DNA of 64,000 nt from Hymenobacter perfusus (GTDB taxonomy: Bacteria > Bacteroidota > Bacteroidia > Cytophagales > Hymenobacteraceae), in NCBI RefSeq assembly GCF_003944765.1, contig NZ_RWIU01000004.1, positions 372,001-436,000 of the forward strand, given 5' to 3'. The notes below the pieces were generated by a model. It was not told where the DNA came from and did not search any database. It saw nothing but the letters and a program-made list of their open reading frames with translations. The translations under genes were made by a program, and so were the position numbers. This document shows, one piece after another, positions 49,403-57,209 of this stretch (its first letter is position 1; each line of letters starts with the position of its first letter).

Positions 49403-50725
49403 ATGAAAAATACCATTGCCATTGTGGGCCGCCCGAACGTGGGCAAATCCACCCTGTTCAACCGCTTAGTAGGCCAGCGTAAGGCCATCATGGACAACGA
49501 GTCAGGCGTTACGCGCGACCGGCACTACGGCTACGGCGACTGGACGGGCAAGTACTTCACCGTGATTGACACGGGCGGCTACGTGCACAACTCCGACGAC
49601 ATCTTCGAAGGCGAAATCAACAAGCAGGTAAAGCTGGCTATTGATGAGGCCGACGTGGTGCTGTTCATGGTAGATGCCGATACCGGTGTGCATCACCTCG
49701 ATGAGGAGTTTGCCAGCGTATTGCGCCGCTACCAGGGCAAAAAGCCTATTTACATCATCGCCAACAAGGCCGATACCAACGCCCGCGCCCACGCTTCCGG
49801 CGAGTTCTACACGCTTGGGGTAGGCGACGGCGAAATCTTTCCCATCAGCTCTCAGAGCGGCTCGGGCACCGGCGATTTGCTGGATGCCGTGGTGAGCCAT
49901 TTTGAGGAAGAAGGCATCGAGGAGCCCGACCTGGGCATTCCGAAAATTGCCGTGGTGGGCCGCCCGAACGTGGGCAAGTCCTCGTTCGTGAACCTGCTGC
50001 TGGGTACCGACCGCAGCATCGTGACGGACATTGCCGGCACCACCCGCGACTCCATCCAGGCGCGGTACAATGCCTTCGGCAAGGAGTTCATGCTGGTGGA
50101 CACGGCCGGTCTGCGCCGCAAAACCAAGGTACACGAAGACGTGGAATTCTACTCCGTGCTGCGCTCCATCCGGGCACTGGAGGAAGCCGATATCTGCGTG
50201 GTGATGCTGGACGCTACCCGGGGCATTGAGGCCCAGGACGTGAACATCATCGGCCTGGCCGATAAGAACCGCAAGGGCATCGTGATTTTGGTGAACAAGT
50301 GGGACCTGATTGAGAACAAGGAAACCAACACGGCCAAGGAGTTCGAGGCCAAAATCATGGAGAAGATTGCGCCCATTGCGTATCCGCCCGTGATTTTCGT
50401 GTCGGTGCTCACCAAGCAGCGCGTGCACAAAGCCATTGAAACGGCCATTGAAGTGTACGAAAACAAGCGTCGTAAAATTCCGACTTCGGAGTTGAACGAG
50501 GTGATGCTGAAGGAAATCGAGAAGTATCCGCCGCCTATTCAGAAGGGCAAGCTGGTGCGCATCAAGTACGTTACCCAACTCCCTACCCACAACCCGGTGT
50601 TTGCCTTCTTCTGCAACCTGCCGCAGTACGTGAAGGAAAGCTACACGCGCTACTTGGAAAACCGCCTGCGCGAGAAGTTCGACTTTACCGGCGTGCCCAT
50701 CGGCATCGTATTCCGCAAGAAGTAA
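49403..50725 (+). CDS. der: Ribosome biogenesis GTPase Der
   Basis: Der (EngA) has two tandem GTPase domains and a KH-like C-terminus and acts in 50S assembly. 440 aa from the ATG at 49403 (MKNTIAIVGRPNVGKSTLFN). Domain 1 about 1-165 (G1 GRPNVGKST, G3 DTGGY), domain 2 about 180-345 (GRPNVGKSS, DTAGLRRKTK, NKWD) and the KH domain about 355-440 (PPPIQKGKLVRIKYVTQLPT). The earlier TTG at 49373 is unneeded. Standard length. Confidence 0.96.
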   Translation: MKNTIAIVGRPNVGKSTLFNRLVGQRKAIMDNESGVTRDRHYGYGDWTGKYFTVIDTGGYVHNSDDIFEGEINKQVKLAIDEADVVLFMVDADTGVHHLDEEFASVLRRYQGKKPIYIIANKADTNARAHASGEFYTLGVGDGEIFPISSQSGSGTGDLLDAVVSHFEEEGIEEPDLGIPKIAVVGRPNVGKSSFVNLLLGTDRSIVTDIAGTTRDSIQARYNAFGKEFMLVDTAGLRRKTKVHEDVEFYSVLRSIRALEEADICVVMLDATRGIEAQDVNIIGLADKNRKGIVILVNKWDLIENKETNTAKEFEAKIMEKIAPIAYPPVIFVSVLTKQRVHKAIETAIEVYENKRRKIPTSELNEVMLKEIEKYPPPIQKGKLVRIKYVTQLPTHNPVFAFFCNLPQYVKESYTRYLENRLREKFDFTGVPIGIVFRKK

Positions 50726-50878
50726 AAGGCCACTGCCGGAGTTGGTGAAGAGAAAATGAAAATTTCTTCTGCCGGCCGGGTTACCTTCTGCCAGAACTGC
50801 TATAAAGCTTCGATTTCCGGCCCAGGCCAGAAAATTGAAGCTCTTCAAACTGACATTCATTCTCTTACATTCCCCATC

Positions 50879-51115
50879 ATGAAAAAGGTATTGTTCCTCG
50901 CCCTGGCTGCTGTTTCGTTCTCTTTCGCTTCGTGCGACAGCAAAACCGAAAACGCCCAGGAAGCTCAGGCTGAAAACGTAGAAGAAGCTGGCGAAGCCAA
51001 AGCTGATGCTATGGAAGCTGCTGGCAACGAAGCCGGTGCTGACTCAGTAGAAGCTTCGACCGAAGCCAAAGCCGACGCTATGGAAAACGCTGCTGACGCA
51101 ACCGACGCCAAGTAA
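50879..51115 (+). CDS. Small acidic lipoprotein, tandem copy 1
   Basis: A 78-aa lipoprotein. MKKVLFLALAAVSFSFASC is a signal with the modified Cys at 19; the mature part is only about 60 residues, rich in Ala, Glu and Asp and helical, with two copies of EAKADAME separated by AAGNEAGADSVEASTE. The frame opens earlier but the upstream part is not conserved with the paralogue. The next gene (51339) repeats the same signal, mature sequence and flanks. Periplasmic or outer-membrane, role unknown; comparable in size to Braun-type or entericidin-like lipoproteins but not homologous by eye. Confidence 0.78.
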   Translation: MKKVLFLALAAVSFSFASCDSKTENAQEAQAENVEEAGEAKADAMEAAGNEAGADSVEASTEAKADAMENAADATDAK

Positions 51116-51139
51116 GCCGGCGCGCCGCTCGGCGCCCAC

Positions 51140-51177
51140 AAAAAAGGCGGCTCCCGATATCGGGGGCCGCCTTTTTT
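51140..51177 (+). terminator. Terminator after small lipoprotein copy 1
   Basis: Stem AAAAAAGGCGGC (51140-51151) pairs with GCCGCCTTTTTT (51166-51177) around an inner CCCGAT/ATCGGG stem (51153-51164), then T-run. Strong intrinsic terminator. Confidence 0.85.
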
Positions 51178-51338
51178 TGTGCCGTGACGCGTGCGAGGAA
51201 GCAGGGTGGAAAAAAAAGTATGAAAAAAGTTGAGCGGTGACGGGTTACCTTTTTTGCAACCGCTTATAAAGTCCCGATTGACGGTGAAAGCCGCTCGGTC
51301 AATCCAACTGAATTTCCATCTCTCACATTCTCCTGATC

Positions 51339-51608
51339 ATGAAAAAAGTACTGTTCCTCGCCCTGGCCGCTGTTTCGTTCTCCTTCGCTTCTTGCGACAG
51401 CCAGAAAGAAAACAACATGGAGCAAGCTGCTGACAACGTTGAAGCTAATGGCGAAGCCAAAGCTGATGCTATGGAAGCTGCTGGCAACGAAGCTGGTGCT
51501 GACTCGGTAGAAGCTACTACCGAAGCCAAAGCCGACGCTATGGAAGACCAGGCTGACGCTATGCCCAGCCAGGCTACCCCCGCTCCCGCTACGACTCCTG
51601 CCCAGTAA
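51339..51608 (+). CDS. Small acidic lipoprotein, tandem copy 2
   Basis: An 89-aa paralogue of the gene at 50879, with the same signal (MKKVLFLALAAVSFSFASC), then DSQKENNMEQAADNVEANGE, the EAKADAME pair, and a C-terminal extension AMPSQATPAPATTPAQ absent from copy 1. The upstream DNA also matches (GGGTTACC, ATAAAG, CACATTC), so leader and promoter were duplicated with the gene. Both have their own terminator. Expressed separately, possibly differently regulated. Role unknown. Confidence 0.78.
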   Translation: MKKVLFLALAAVSFSFASCDSQKENNMEQAADNVEANGEAKADAMEAAGNEAGADSVEATTEAKADAMEDQADAMPSQATPAPATTPAQ

Positions 51609-51630
51609 TTACGGCAGCGTCTAGGACGCA

Positions 51631-51666
51631 AAAAAGAGGCTCTCCACTTGCGGAGAGCCTCTTTTT
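51631..51666. terminator. Terminator after small lipoprotein copy 2
   Basis: 15-bp perfect stem AAAAAGAGGCTCTCC (51631-51645) / complement 51652-51666, 6-nt loop, T-run after. On the minus strand it could also stop transcription from the gene at 51739. Confidence 0.87.
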
Positions 51667-51738
51667 TTGTTGGTAGTACCAGCATCGGTTGTGAAGACCG
51701 GTTAAAATACCGGCGGGTTCACTCATCAGTTTACCACC

Positions 51739-52305
51739 TTACCCCAAACGGCGCTGCAACAGGTTATCCACTACTTCGAACAGCTTGCGCGGGGCATAGG
51801 TACGCCAGGGCAGGTCATCCAGCTGGCCGCCGAAATTGAGGTAGGAATCTACGTTGTACTGGCGCATTTCGCGGATAACGTGCTCCTGAAAGTTGACGGC
51901 CGCAATCCAGCCATCTTCCACGTCCTCAAACCACTCTTCGTAATACGAATCATCGGAGCCGTGGAAGTTGAACACGTTTTCGCCGATGAGCACGAATTTG
52001 CGGATACCCTCGTGCGTCATCAGGTCGATGATGTTGCGTTTGAGCAGCATCACGTCGTTTTCAATAGCATCATTCCACTCGCCGATAAACTCAAGAATAG
52101 CCGCCTCCGCCTCATAATCCACAAACAGAATTTTCAGGTACAGCGTCTCCGAATCGAGGCTGTCCCACTGCGGATGGATATAGTAACCGTAAATGGTATT
52201 GACGTAGCTGTCGAGGCTATTCTCAGCCTCGAACAAAGGGGAGCGGGGGTCTTCGTTGGCCTGATATTGATCCAGCCAGGCGTAATGCGGCTCGAGGGTG
52301 TGCAT
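51739..52305 (-). CDS. Conserved hypothetical protein
   Basis: A 188-aa protein, acidic and aromatic, from the ATG at 52305 (MHTLEPHYAWLDQYQANEDP). No signal or TM; no motif that I recognise. It contains the segments YGYYIHPQWDSLDSETLYLK, AAILEFIGEWNDAIENDVML, KFVLIGENVFNFHGSDDSYY and WRTYAPRKLFEVVDNLLQRR. The central part suggests a small alpha/beta fold. Cytoplasmic. Upstream in-frame codons up to 52431 are not convincing. Neighbour small membrane protein 55 nt upstream on the same strand. Confidence 0.72.
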   Translation of the reverse strand: MHTLEPHYAWLDQYQANEDPRSPLFEAENSLDSYVNTIYGYYIHPQWDSLDSETLYLKILFVDYEAEAAILEFIGEWNDAIENDVMLLKRNIIDLMTHEGIRKFVLIGENVFNFHGSDDSYYEEWFEDVEDGWIAAVNFQEHVIREMRQYNVDSYLNFGGQLDDLPWRTYAPRKLFEVVDNLLQRRLG

Positions 52306-52360
52306 AGAGGAAGGCAGATTGCTTACAACACGAAACGGTAAGCAATAGCAATGTGTTCGG

Positions 52361-52660
52361 CTACGAGAATGTTCCGCAACAGAATAGCAGGTAAAGCGAC
52401 ATACTGCCAAGTAGCAGTCCGGGCAGTCCAAACAATAAAGCCCATAGTCCTTGGAACCAGTGCTTGCCTCGGAATGCGGCTAGGCTTAAAACAAGTAATA
52501 CAAGCGCTAGAGGTAGAAAGATACTTCCACCGTCACTTAAGCTCATCAACGCATCACTCGGGTCTAGTTGTAGGACGAGATAAGTCAGCCCCGTTTGCGC
52601 TAAAGATAACGCAGCAATAAGCCAGGGTGTGATGGGGGCGTATGCTGGAATGATGCGCAT
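52361..52660 (-). CDS. Small membrane protein
   Basis: A 99-aa hydrophobic protein starting MRIIPAYAPITPWLIAALSL, with three likely helices (about 8-31, 47-62 and 72-95). The loop between the first two is LDPSDALMSLSDGGSIFLPL. The start lies 9 nt after the murQ stop, so it belongs to the murQ transcript. No known family. Overlapping frames give no competing signal. Confidence 0.65.
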   Translation of the reverse strand: MRIIPAYAPITPWLIAALSLAQTGLTYLVLQLDPSDALMSLSDGGSIFLPLALVLLVLSLAAFRGKHWFQGLWALLFGLPGLLLGSMSLYLLFCCGTFS

Positions 52661-52669
52661 ACGCTTCGG

Positions 52670-53473
52670 TCATGCCTTATACGCCACCAGCGCCGCCCGC
52701 ACCGAGCCGTGCTGCCGGAGCAATTCAGCGGCTTCGGGCTGAGCAATGCGTAGCTCGTCCATCAGCATTTTCTCGCCCCGATCCACCAGTTTGGCGTTGC
52801 TGAGCTGCATATCCACCATTTTGTTGCCCTTCACGCGGCCTAGACGAATGAACGTGGCCGTAGTCAGCATGTTGAGGACCAGCTTCTGGGCAGTGCCGGC
52901 CTTGAGGCGGGTGCTGCCGGTAACAAACTCGGGGCCCGTTACTACTTCCACCGGAAACTCGGCCACAGCCGCCACCCCGGAACCCGCGTTGCACACGATG
53001 CAGCCCGTTGCCGTCCCGTGCCGGCGGGCCTGCTCCAGCCCGCCAATCACGTAGGGTGTACGGCCGGAAGCGGCAATACCCACTACAATATCCTGCTCAT
53101 TGATGTCATAGGCCCGCAGGTCACGCCAAGCCTGTTCTGCGTCGTCCTCGGCGTTTTCCACGGCCTTCCGAATGGCTGTGTCGCCGCCCGCAATGATACC
53201 AATAACCACACCGTGGGGTACGCCGAAGGTGGGCGGGCACTCGGAAGCGTCCAGAATACCGAGCCGGCCGCTGGTGCCTGCCCCGATGTAAAACAACCGG
53301 CCGCCGGCCGCCAAACGGGCTACGGTGGCCTCTACCAGCGCCTCAATTTGCGGAAGTGCCTTCGCCACGGCCTGCGGTACGGTCTGGTCTACGCTGTTGA
53401 TGCCCGCCAGCAGCTCCGCCGTCGAGAGGGTTTCGAGGTTATTGAAAACGGAAGGACTTTCGGTAGTATTCAT
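52670..53473 (-). CDS. murQ: N-acetylmuramic acid 6-phosphate etherase
   Basis: MurQ cleaves the lactyl ether of MurNAc 6-phosphate to GlcNAc 6-phosphate and lactate in peptidoglycan recycling. 267 aa with a SIS domain (about 45-210): LFYIGAGTSGRLGILDASEC, VIGIIAGGDTAIRKAVENAE, VVGIAASGRTPYVIGGLE and NLAG-like end. The C-terminal part (about 205-267) has the family segments FVTGSTRLKAGTAQKLVLNM, GRVKGNKMVDMQLSNAKLVD. It is about 30 residues shorter than E. coli MurQ, chiefly at the C-terminus. Typical start MNTTESPSVFNNLETLSTAE. Confidence 0.94.
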   Translation of the reverse strand: MNTTESPSVFNNLETLSTAELLAGINSVDQTVPQAVAKALPQIEALVEATVARLAAGGRLFYIGAGTSGRLGILDASECPPTFGVPHGVVIGIIAGGDTAIRKAVENAEDDAEQAWRDLRAYDINEQDIVVGIAASGRTPYVIGGLEQARRHGTATGCIVCNAGSGVAAVAEFPVEVVTGPEFVTGSTRLKAGTAQKLVLNMLTTATFIRLGRVKGNKMVDMQLSNAKLVDRGEKMLMDELRIAQPEAAELLRQHGSVRAALVAYKA

Positions 53474-53511
53474 GCGGGCAGAACAGGAAGGAAAACAGAC
53501 TATCGGCCGGA

Positions 53512-53826
53512 TCAGGCCAGCCGCCCGATAACCGGGAATTTGTCAAAAACGTTGGGCGTGTGCGGGGCGTCGTGGTCCAGTTCCCGGGTCAGGTCCTGGC
53601 CGGCCCAGTGCTCGTAGTGGTTGCCGCGCTTCCAGAGGCGGGAGCGGGTGACATCGTAAATATTGCCGTGGTACGCCACCCAGATTTCGTCCCGGTCCTG
53701 CCCGTTGCGCAAAGCCAGTTGGCCGCGGGTGTACGTGGGCAGATCGGAGTTGTTAGTTGCTGGTTTTTGGTTGTTGGGCGCGGACTTGCCTGAGTCTGCT
53801 GACAAGTCTGAGGATACATCATTCAT
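53512..53826 (-). CDS. Small cytochrome b5-like haem-binding protein
   Basis: 104 aa. Residues about 29-104 form a small cytochrome b5-like domain: LPTYTRGQLALRNGQDRDEI, WVAYHGNIYDVTRSRLWKRG, NHYEHWAGQDLTRELDHDAP. His residues in HYEHWAG and DAPH are the candidate axial ligands. The first 28 residues are Ser/Asp/Asn-rich and partly encoded by a sequence (NNQKPATNN) that copies the intergenic CCAAAAACCAGCAAC repeat seen at 9524. Soluble, no signal. Such small b5-like proteins are common in Bacteroidetes, with unknown redox partners. Confidence 0.78.
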   Translation of the reverse strand: MNDVSSDLSADSGKSAPNNQKPATNNSDLPTYTRGQLALRNGQDRDEIWVAYHGNIYDVTRSRLWKRGNHYEHWAGQDLTRELDHDAPHTPNVFDKFPVIGRLA

Positions 53827-53868
53827 AAGAAGCCAAAAACCAAAAACGAGTACCCAAAAACCAATAAG
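53827..53868. repeat. CCAAAAACCA-rich spacer
   Basis: The 42-nt gap between the cytochrome b5-like gene and the arginase-fold gene contains CCAAAAACCAAAAACGAGTA then CCCAAAAACCAATAAG, direct repeats related to the motif at 9524 and 53756. Looks like leftover repeat DNA. Confidence 0.4.
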
Positions 53869-55053
53869 CTACCCTAGCAGGGCCTGCGTCAGGATCCAGC
53901 GGTGGGGCAGGTCGCCCTGGGCTGCGTGCAAGTAATCTTGGTAGCTGCAAGGCACAATGCGCTTCACGTTGCCCGCCAGGTTTACAACCTCCATCCACCA
54001 GCGGTCCGTTTGCTGCGACTTGTAGAACACAATCCGGTCGGGGCCGTCCAGCTCAACGTCGTCTAGGGGGCTGTAATCAGGTGGACCATGCAGACCGGCG
54101 GCGTAGCGTACGAAGCTGGGACCCCGAAACTCGGTTTCGCGGCGGCGGTGGTAGTACCCTTCGATGAAGTACCAGAGCATGGTGGCCAGTACCATAGCGG
54201 CCAGCCCGTGCGTGTCGTAATCGGGACGGTAGCCGTAGAGGCCGAACGAAGTAAGCTGGTCGTTGCAGCCCGCGTACCAGGCCAGCTTGGCCGCTTCCTC
54301 GTTGGTAAGCCCGAACGGATTGGCCGGGTAGTAGCCGGGCGCGTCGTTCCAGCGCAGGGCCGCAATGTCAATGCTTACGAAGTCGGCCTGCCGCAGCAAC
54401 GGTTCTGCCTGCCGGATGTCGTCGCGGATCTGGCCCACGCGCAACGTTTCGAAATGCAGCTTTTCCAGGGCCGTTAGCACATCGGGCGCCACCAAATATT
54501 GCTGGTGAGCCAGTTGGGCGAAGTTGAATAGGAAACTGGGCTCGTGCAGCAGCATCCGCCGCAGGTGGCTATCTTCGGAATACGCCGAATCGGGCTCCGC
54601 CATATCCACGCGCGCATCAATGGTGGCGAAGCTCACGGGCCGGTCCAGGGTTTCGTAGGCGAGGAACTGGCCGTAGTCCAAGTCGTGAGAGCCGCCCAGC
54701 AGCAGCGGAACCGTACCCTGTTCCAGCAGGGCCGCAATAATTTCCCGTAATCGTTGATACGTGTCCTCCAGCGTGAGGCCCGGGCGCAGATTGCCCAGAT
54801 CCACCAGCCGGCACGGACCAGTGCCTTTCTGCAGGCGATACAGGTAGCGGCGTACCGCGTCAGCCCCGTGCGTAGCGGGAGAGCCGGCCGCACTGCCACG
54901 CCATTCGTCCAGTCCAATCAGGGCCAGATCAGCCGCCCGCCAGTCCGGAAACGCGTCCAGAAAGGGCGTGACGTAGCCGGCCAGAGTGGTGGTGGGGGAT
55001 GCAGAAGCTACCAGCTCTTCGGCGAGCGGGTCAAAAAAGATGGCCAGATTCAT
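53869..55053 (-). CDS. Arginase/formimidoylglutamase-fold protein with altered metal site
   Basis: 394-aa protein with the ureohydrolase (arginase) fold. GGSHDLDYGQFLAYE near 120 is the first metal motif, FATIDARVDM near 145 the second and VSIDIAALRWNDAPGY near 230 the third. Compared with arginase, the second His is Arg (DARVD instead of DAHxD), the second Asp of the SxDxD motif is Ala, and the later substrate Glu is not evident. The remaining C-terminal half (about 265-394) is long. Bacteroidetes often carry such a second, divergent ureohydrolase labelled formimidoylglutamase; activity here is doubtful. Cytoplasmic. Confidence 0.8.
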   Translation of the reverse strand: MNLAIFFDPLAEELVASASPTTTLAGYVTPFLDAFPDWRAADLALIGLDEWRGSAAGSPATHGADAVRRYLYRLQKGTGPCRLVDLGNLRPGLTLEDTYQRLREIIAALLEQGTVPLLLGGSHDLDYGQFLAYETLDRPVSFATIDARVDMAEPDSAYSEDSHLRRMLLHEPSFLFNFAQLAHQQYLVAPDVLTALEKLHFETLRVGQIRDDIRQAEPLLRQADFVSIDIAALRWNDAPGYYPANPFGLTNEEAAKLAWYAGCNDQLTSFGLYGYRPDYDTHGLAAMVLATMLWYFIEGYYHRRRETEFRGPSFVRYAAGLHGPPDYSPLDDVELDGPDRIVFYKSQQTDRWWMEVVNLAGNVKRIVPCSYQDYLHAAQGDLPHRWILTQALLG

Positions 55054-55078
55054 CGTGCGCGGAGGGAGCAGACTCCGA

Positions 55079-55086
55079 CAAAGCTA
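55079..55086 (-). promoter_or_regulatory. -7 element for the arginase-fold gene
   Basis: TAGCTTTG on the minus strand matches TAnnTTTG and lies 25 nt before the ATG at 55053. The rest of the 55054-55257 gap, between two divergent genes, shows no clear second promoter for the acyl-CoA synthetase gene. Confidence 0.55.
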
Positions 55087-55257
55087 CGCAAAAGCGGGCC
55101 ACGGCCCTATCGGGGTTTTGCAGGCAATAGGAGCTTTCCCGCGAAAAAAGTAGTTATTTAAGCGGTAGTTCCTGTCCGGCTTGCTTTCCGGCGCCGTAGG
55201 CAGGCTACTGTTGTTCTCATCTCCAGTTGCCCATCCCACCAACGTCTCCACCACCGC

Positions 55258-57057
55258 ATGGACATCCGCCGTACGTTCGATTTGCTGCCCCAGCTGCAGC
55301 AGAAATACAACAAGCCCGACTGCTTCGCCCACAAGCTCAACGGCCAGTACACCCCCATCAGCACCGATACCGTCATCGAGAAAGTCAACCAGGTGAGCCT
55401 GGGCTTGCGCAGCCTCGGCATCGGCAAAGATGATAAGGTGGCCATCATTTCGATGAACCGGCCGGAGTGGATGTTTGCTGACTTTGGCATTGCGCAGTTG
55501 GGCGCCACCAGTGTGCCCATGTACCCCAGCATCACGGTGGAAGACTACAAATATATCTTCACCGATGCCGGCGTAAAGGCCGTGTTTGTGTCGGATCAGA
55601 AGCTGTACGACAAGGTGAAGGAAGCCACGCAGGGCCTGGATATTCCGGCGCAGAACGTCTTCACCTTCGATGAGGTAGCCGGCGCCCGCCACTTCAACGA
55701 GCTGCTGGAGCTGGGCAAAAAAGGCAACTCTGCCGACCTGGAGCCGATTAAAGCCGCCGTAGAGCCCCACGACCTGCTGACGCTGATTTACACCTCGGGC
55801 ACCACCGGCCAGCCCAAAGGTGTGATGCTGAGCCACAACAACATCCTCAGCAACTGCCGCAACGCCCAGCCGTTCGTGCCCGTCACCGAAAACGACAAGG
55901 CCCTAAGCTTCCTGCCGCTTTGCCACATCTTCGAGCGAATGGTGACGCACATCTACCTGCTCAACGGCGTGAGCATCTATTACGCCGAGAGCATGGAAAG
56001 CATTGCCGAAAACCTGCGCGAGGTGAAGCCCGAAATCTTCACTACCGTGCCGCGCCTGCTGGAAAAAGTGTACGACAAGATTGTGGCAAAAGGCCACGAG
56101 CAGACCGGCGTCAAGAAAAGCCTGTTCTTCTGGGCGCTCAACCTGGGCCTGAAATTCGACAACCAGAAGGACGGCGGCTTCCTCTATAACACGCAGCTGG
56201 CGCTGGCTAACAAGCTTATCTTCAGCAAGTGGCGCGAGGCACTGGGCGGCAACCTGCGCTGCATCGTGAGCGGCGGCGGGGCGTTGCAGCCGCGTTTGGC
56301 CCGCGTGTTCTGGGCCGGCGGCATTCGGGTGATGGAAGGCTACGGCCTCACGGAAACCTCCCCGGTAATTGCCGTGGGCGGCTACGAGCCTGAAAACAAC
56401 ATGATTGGCACTGTAGGCCCCATCATCGACAACACCGAGGTGAAATTCGCCCCCGACGGCGAAATCCTCACCAAGTCGGAGTCGGTGATGCTGGGCTACT
56501 ACAACAAGCCCGAGCTGACGGCCAAGGAGTTCGACGTCGACGGCTGGTTCCACACCGGCGACATCGGCGAACTGGTAGATGGCAAGTTCCTGAAAATCAC
56601 CGACCGCAAGAAGGAGATGTTCAAGACCTCGGGCGGCAAGTACATTGCCCCGCAGGTCATTGAAGGCAAGCTTAAGGAGTCGCCGCTGGTGGAGCAGTGC
56701 ATGGTGGTCGGCGACGGCCAGAAGTTCGCCTCCGCCCTCGTCATCCCCGCCTTCGACGACCTGAAGGGCTGGTGCAAGCGCAACGGCGTGGACTGCAACT
56801 GCTCCAACGAGGAGCTGGTGAAGAATGAGAAGGTGGTGAAGATGTACAACGAGCTGGTAAACAAGTACAACGGCAGCTTCGCGCAGTGGGAGCAGGTGAA
56901 GCGCATTGCCCTGCTGCCCCAGCTCTGGACCGTGGAAACCGGCGAAATGACGCCTACCATGAAGGTGAAGCGCAAGATCATCACCCAGAACAACCAGGAA
57001 ATCATCGAGGGCCTGTACCAGAACGCCGAGAAGCCGGCCGGTGCTGGCGGCCACTAG
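55258..57057 (+). CDS. fadD: Long-chain acyl-CoA synthetase (AMP-forming)
   Basis: ANL-superfamily ligase, 599 aa, activating fatty acids to acyl-CoA via acyl-adenylate. The AMP-binding loop YTSGTTGQPKG is at 178-188; the order continues with GYGLTETSPVIAVGG (about 360), VDGWFHTGDIG (about 424), ITDRKKEMFKTSGGKYIAPQ (about 450) and the C-terminal domain with the Lys in TGEMTPTMKVKR near 565. N-terminus MDIRRTFDLLPQLQQKYNKP is typical. First gene of the beta-oxidation block. Substrate chain length is not certain but the long-chain architecture is clear. Confidence 0.92.
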   Translation: MDIRRTFDLLPQLQQKYNKPDCFAHKLNGQYTPISTDTVIEKVNQVSLGLRSLGIGKDDKVAIISMNRPEWMFADFGIAQLGATSVPMYPSITVEDYKYIFTDAGVKAVFVSDQKLYDKVKEATQGLDIPAQNVFTFDEVAGARHFNELLELGKKGNSADLEPIKAAVEPHDLLTLIYTSGTTGQPKGVMLSHNNILSNCRNAQPFVPVTENDKALSFLPLCHIFERMVTHIYLLNGVSIYYAESMESIAENLREVKPEIFTTVPRLLEKVYDKIVAKGHEQTGVKKSLFFWALNLGLKFDNQKDGGFLYNTQLALANKLIFSKWREALGGNLRCIVSGGGALQPRLARVFWAGGIRVMEGYGLTETSPVIAVGGYEPENNMIGTVGPIIDNTEVKFAPDGEILTKSESVMLGYYNKPELTAKEFDVDGWFHTGDIGELVDGKFLKITDRKKEMFKTSGGKYIAPQVIEGKLKESPLVEQCMVVGDGQKFASALVIPAFDDLKGWCKRNGVDCNCSNEELVKNEKVVKMYNELVNKYNGSFAQWEQVKRIALLPQLWTVETGEMTPTMKVKRKIITQNNQEIIEGLYQNAEKPAGAGGH

Positions 57058-57082
57058 GTCCGGCAAAGTCCGGTAGCTTGTC

Positions 57083-57115
57083 CGGCCCGCCTGCCGCTTT
57101 GCGGTGGGCGGGCCG
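57083..57115 (+). terminator. Hairpin after fadD
   Basis: Stem CGGCCCGCC (57083-57091) / GGCGGGCCG (57107-57115) with two mismatched pairs and an inner CCGC/GCGG. No U-run, so terminator strength is uncertain; TTGCCGG follows. Confidence 0.5.
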
Positions 57116-57157
57116 CTTGCCGGATAGGAGAGTGCCAAATTTTTTTGGCTAACTTAG

Positions 57158-57180
57158 TATGCAAGCATAACAGTTTTCTG
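57158..57180. promoter_or_regulatory. Candidate MarR-type operator upstream of the marR gene
   Basis: TATGCAAGCATA at 57158-57169 is a perfect palindrome (TATGC-AA-GCATA), and GCAAGCATAACA continues to 57172, then TTTTCTGTAT. It sits about 30 nt upstream of the marR start. The string GCAAGCATAACA recurs exactly at 62063-62074 before the acyl-CoA dehydrogenase gene. Autoregulation by the adjacent MarR protein is the simplest reading, not shown. Confidence 0.55.
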
Positions 57181-57209
57181 TATGTTTACCGGACTTGCAG
57201 TACCCTCCC

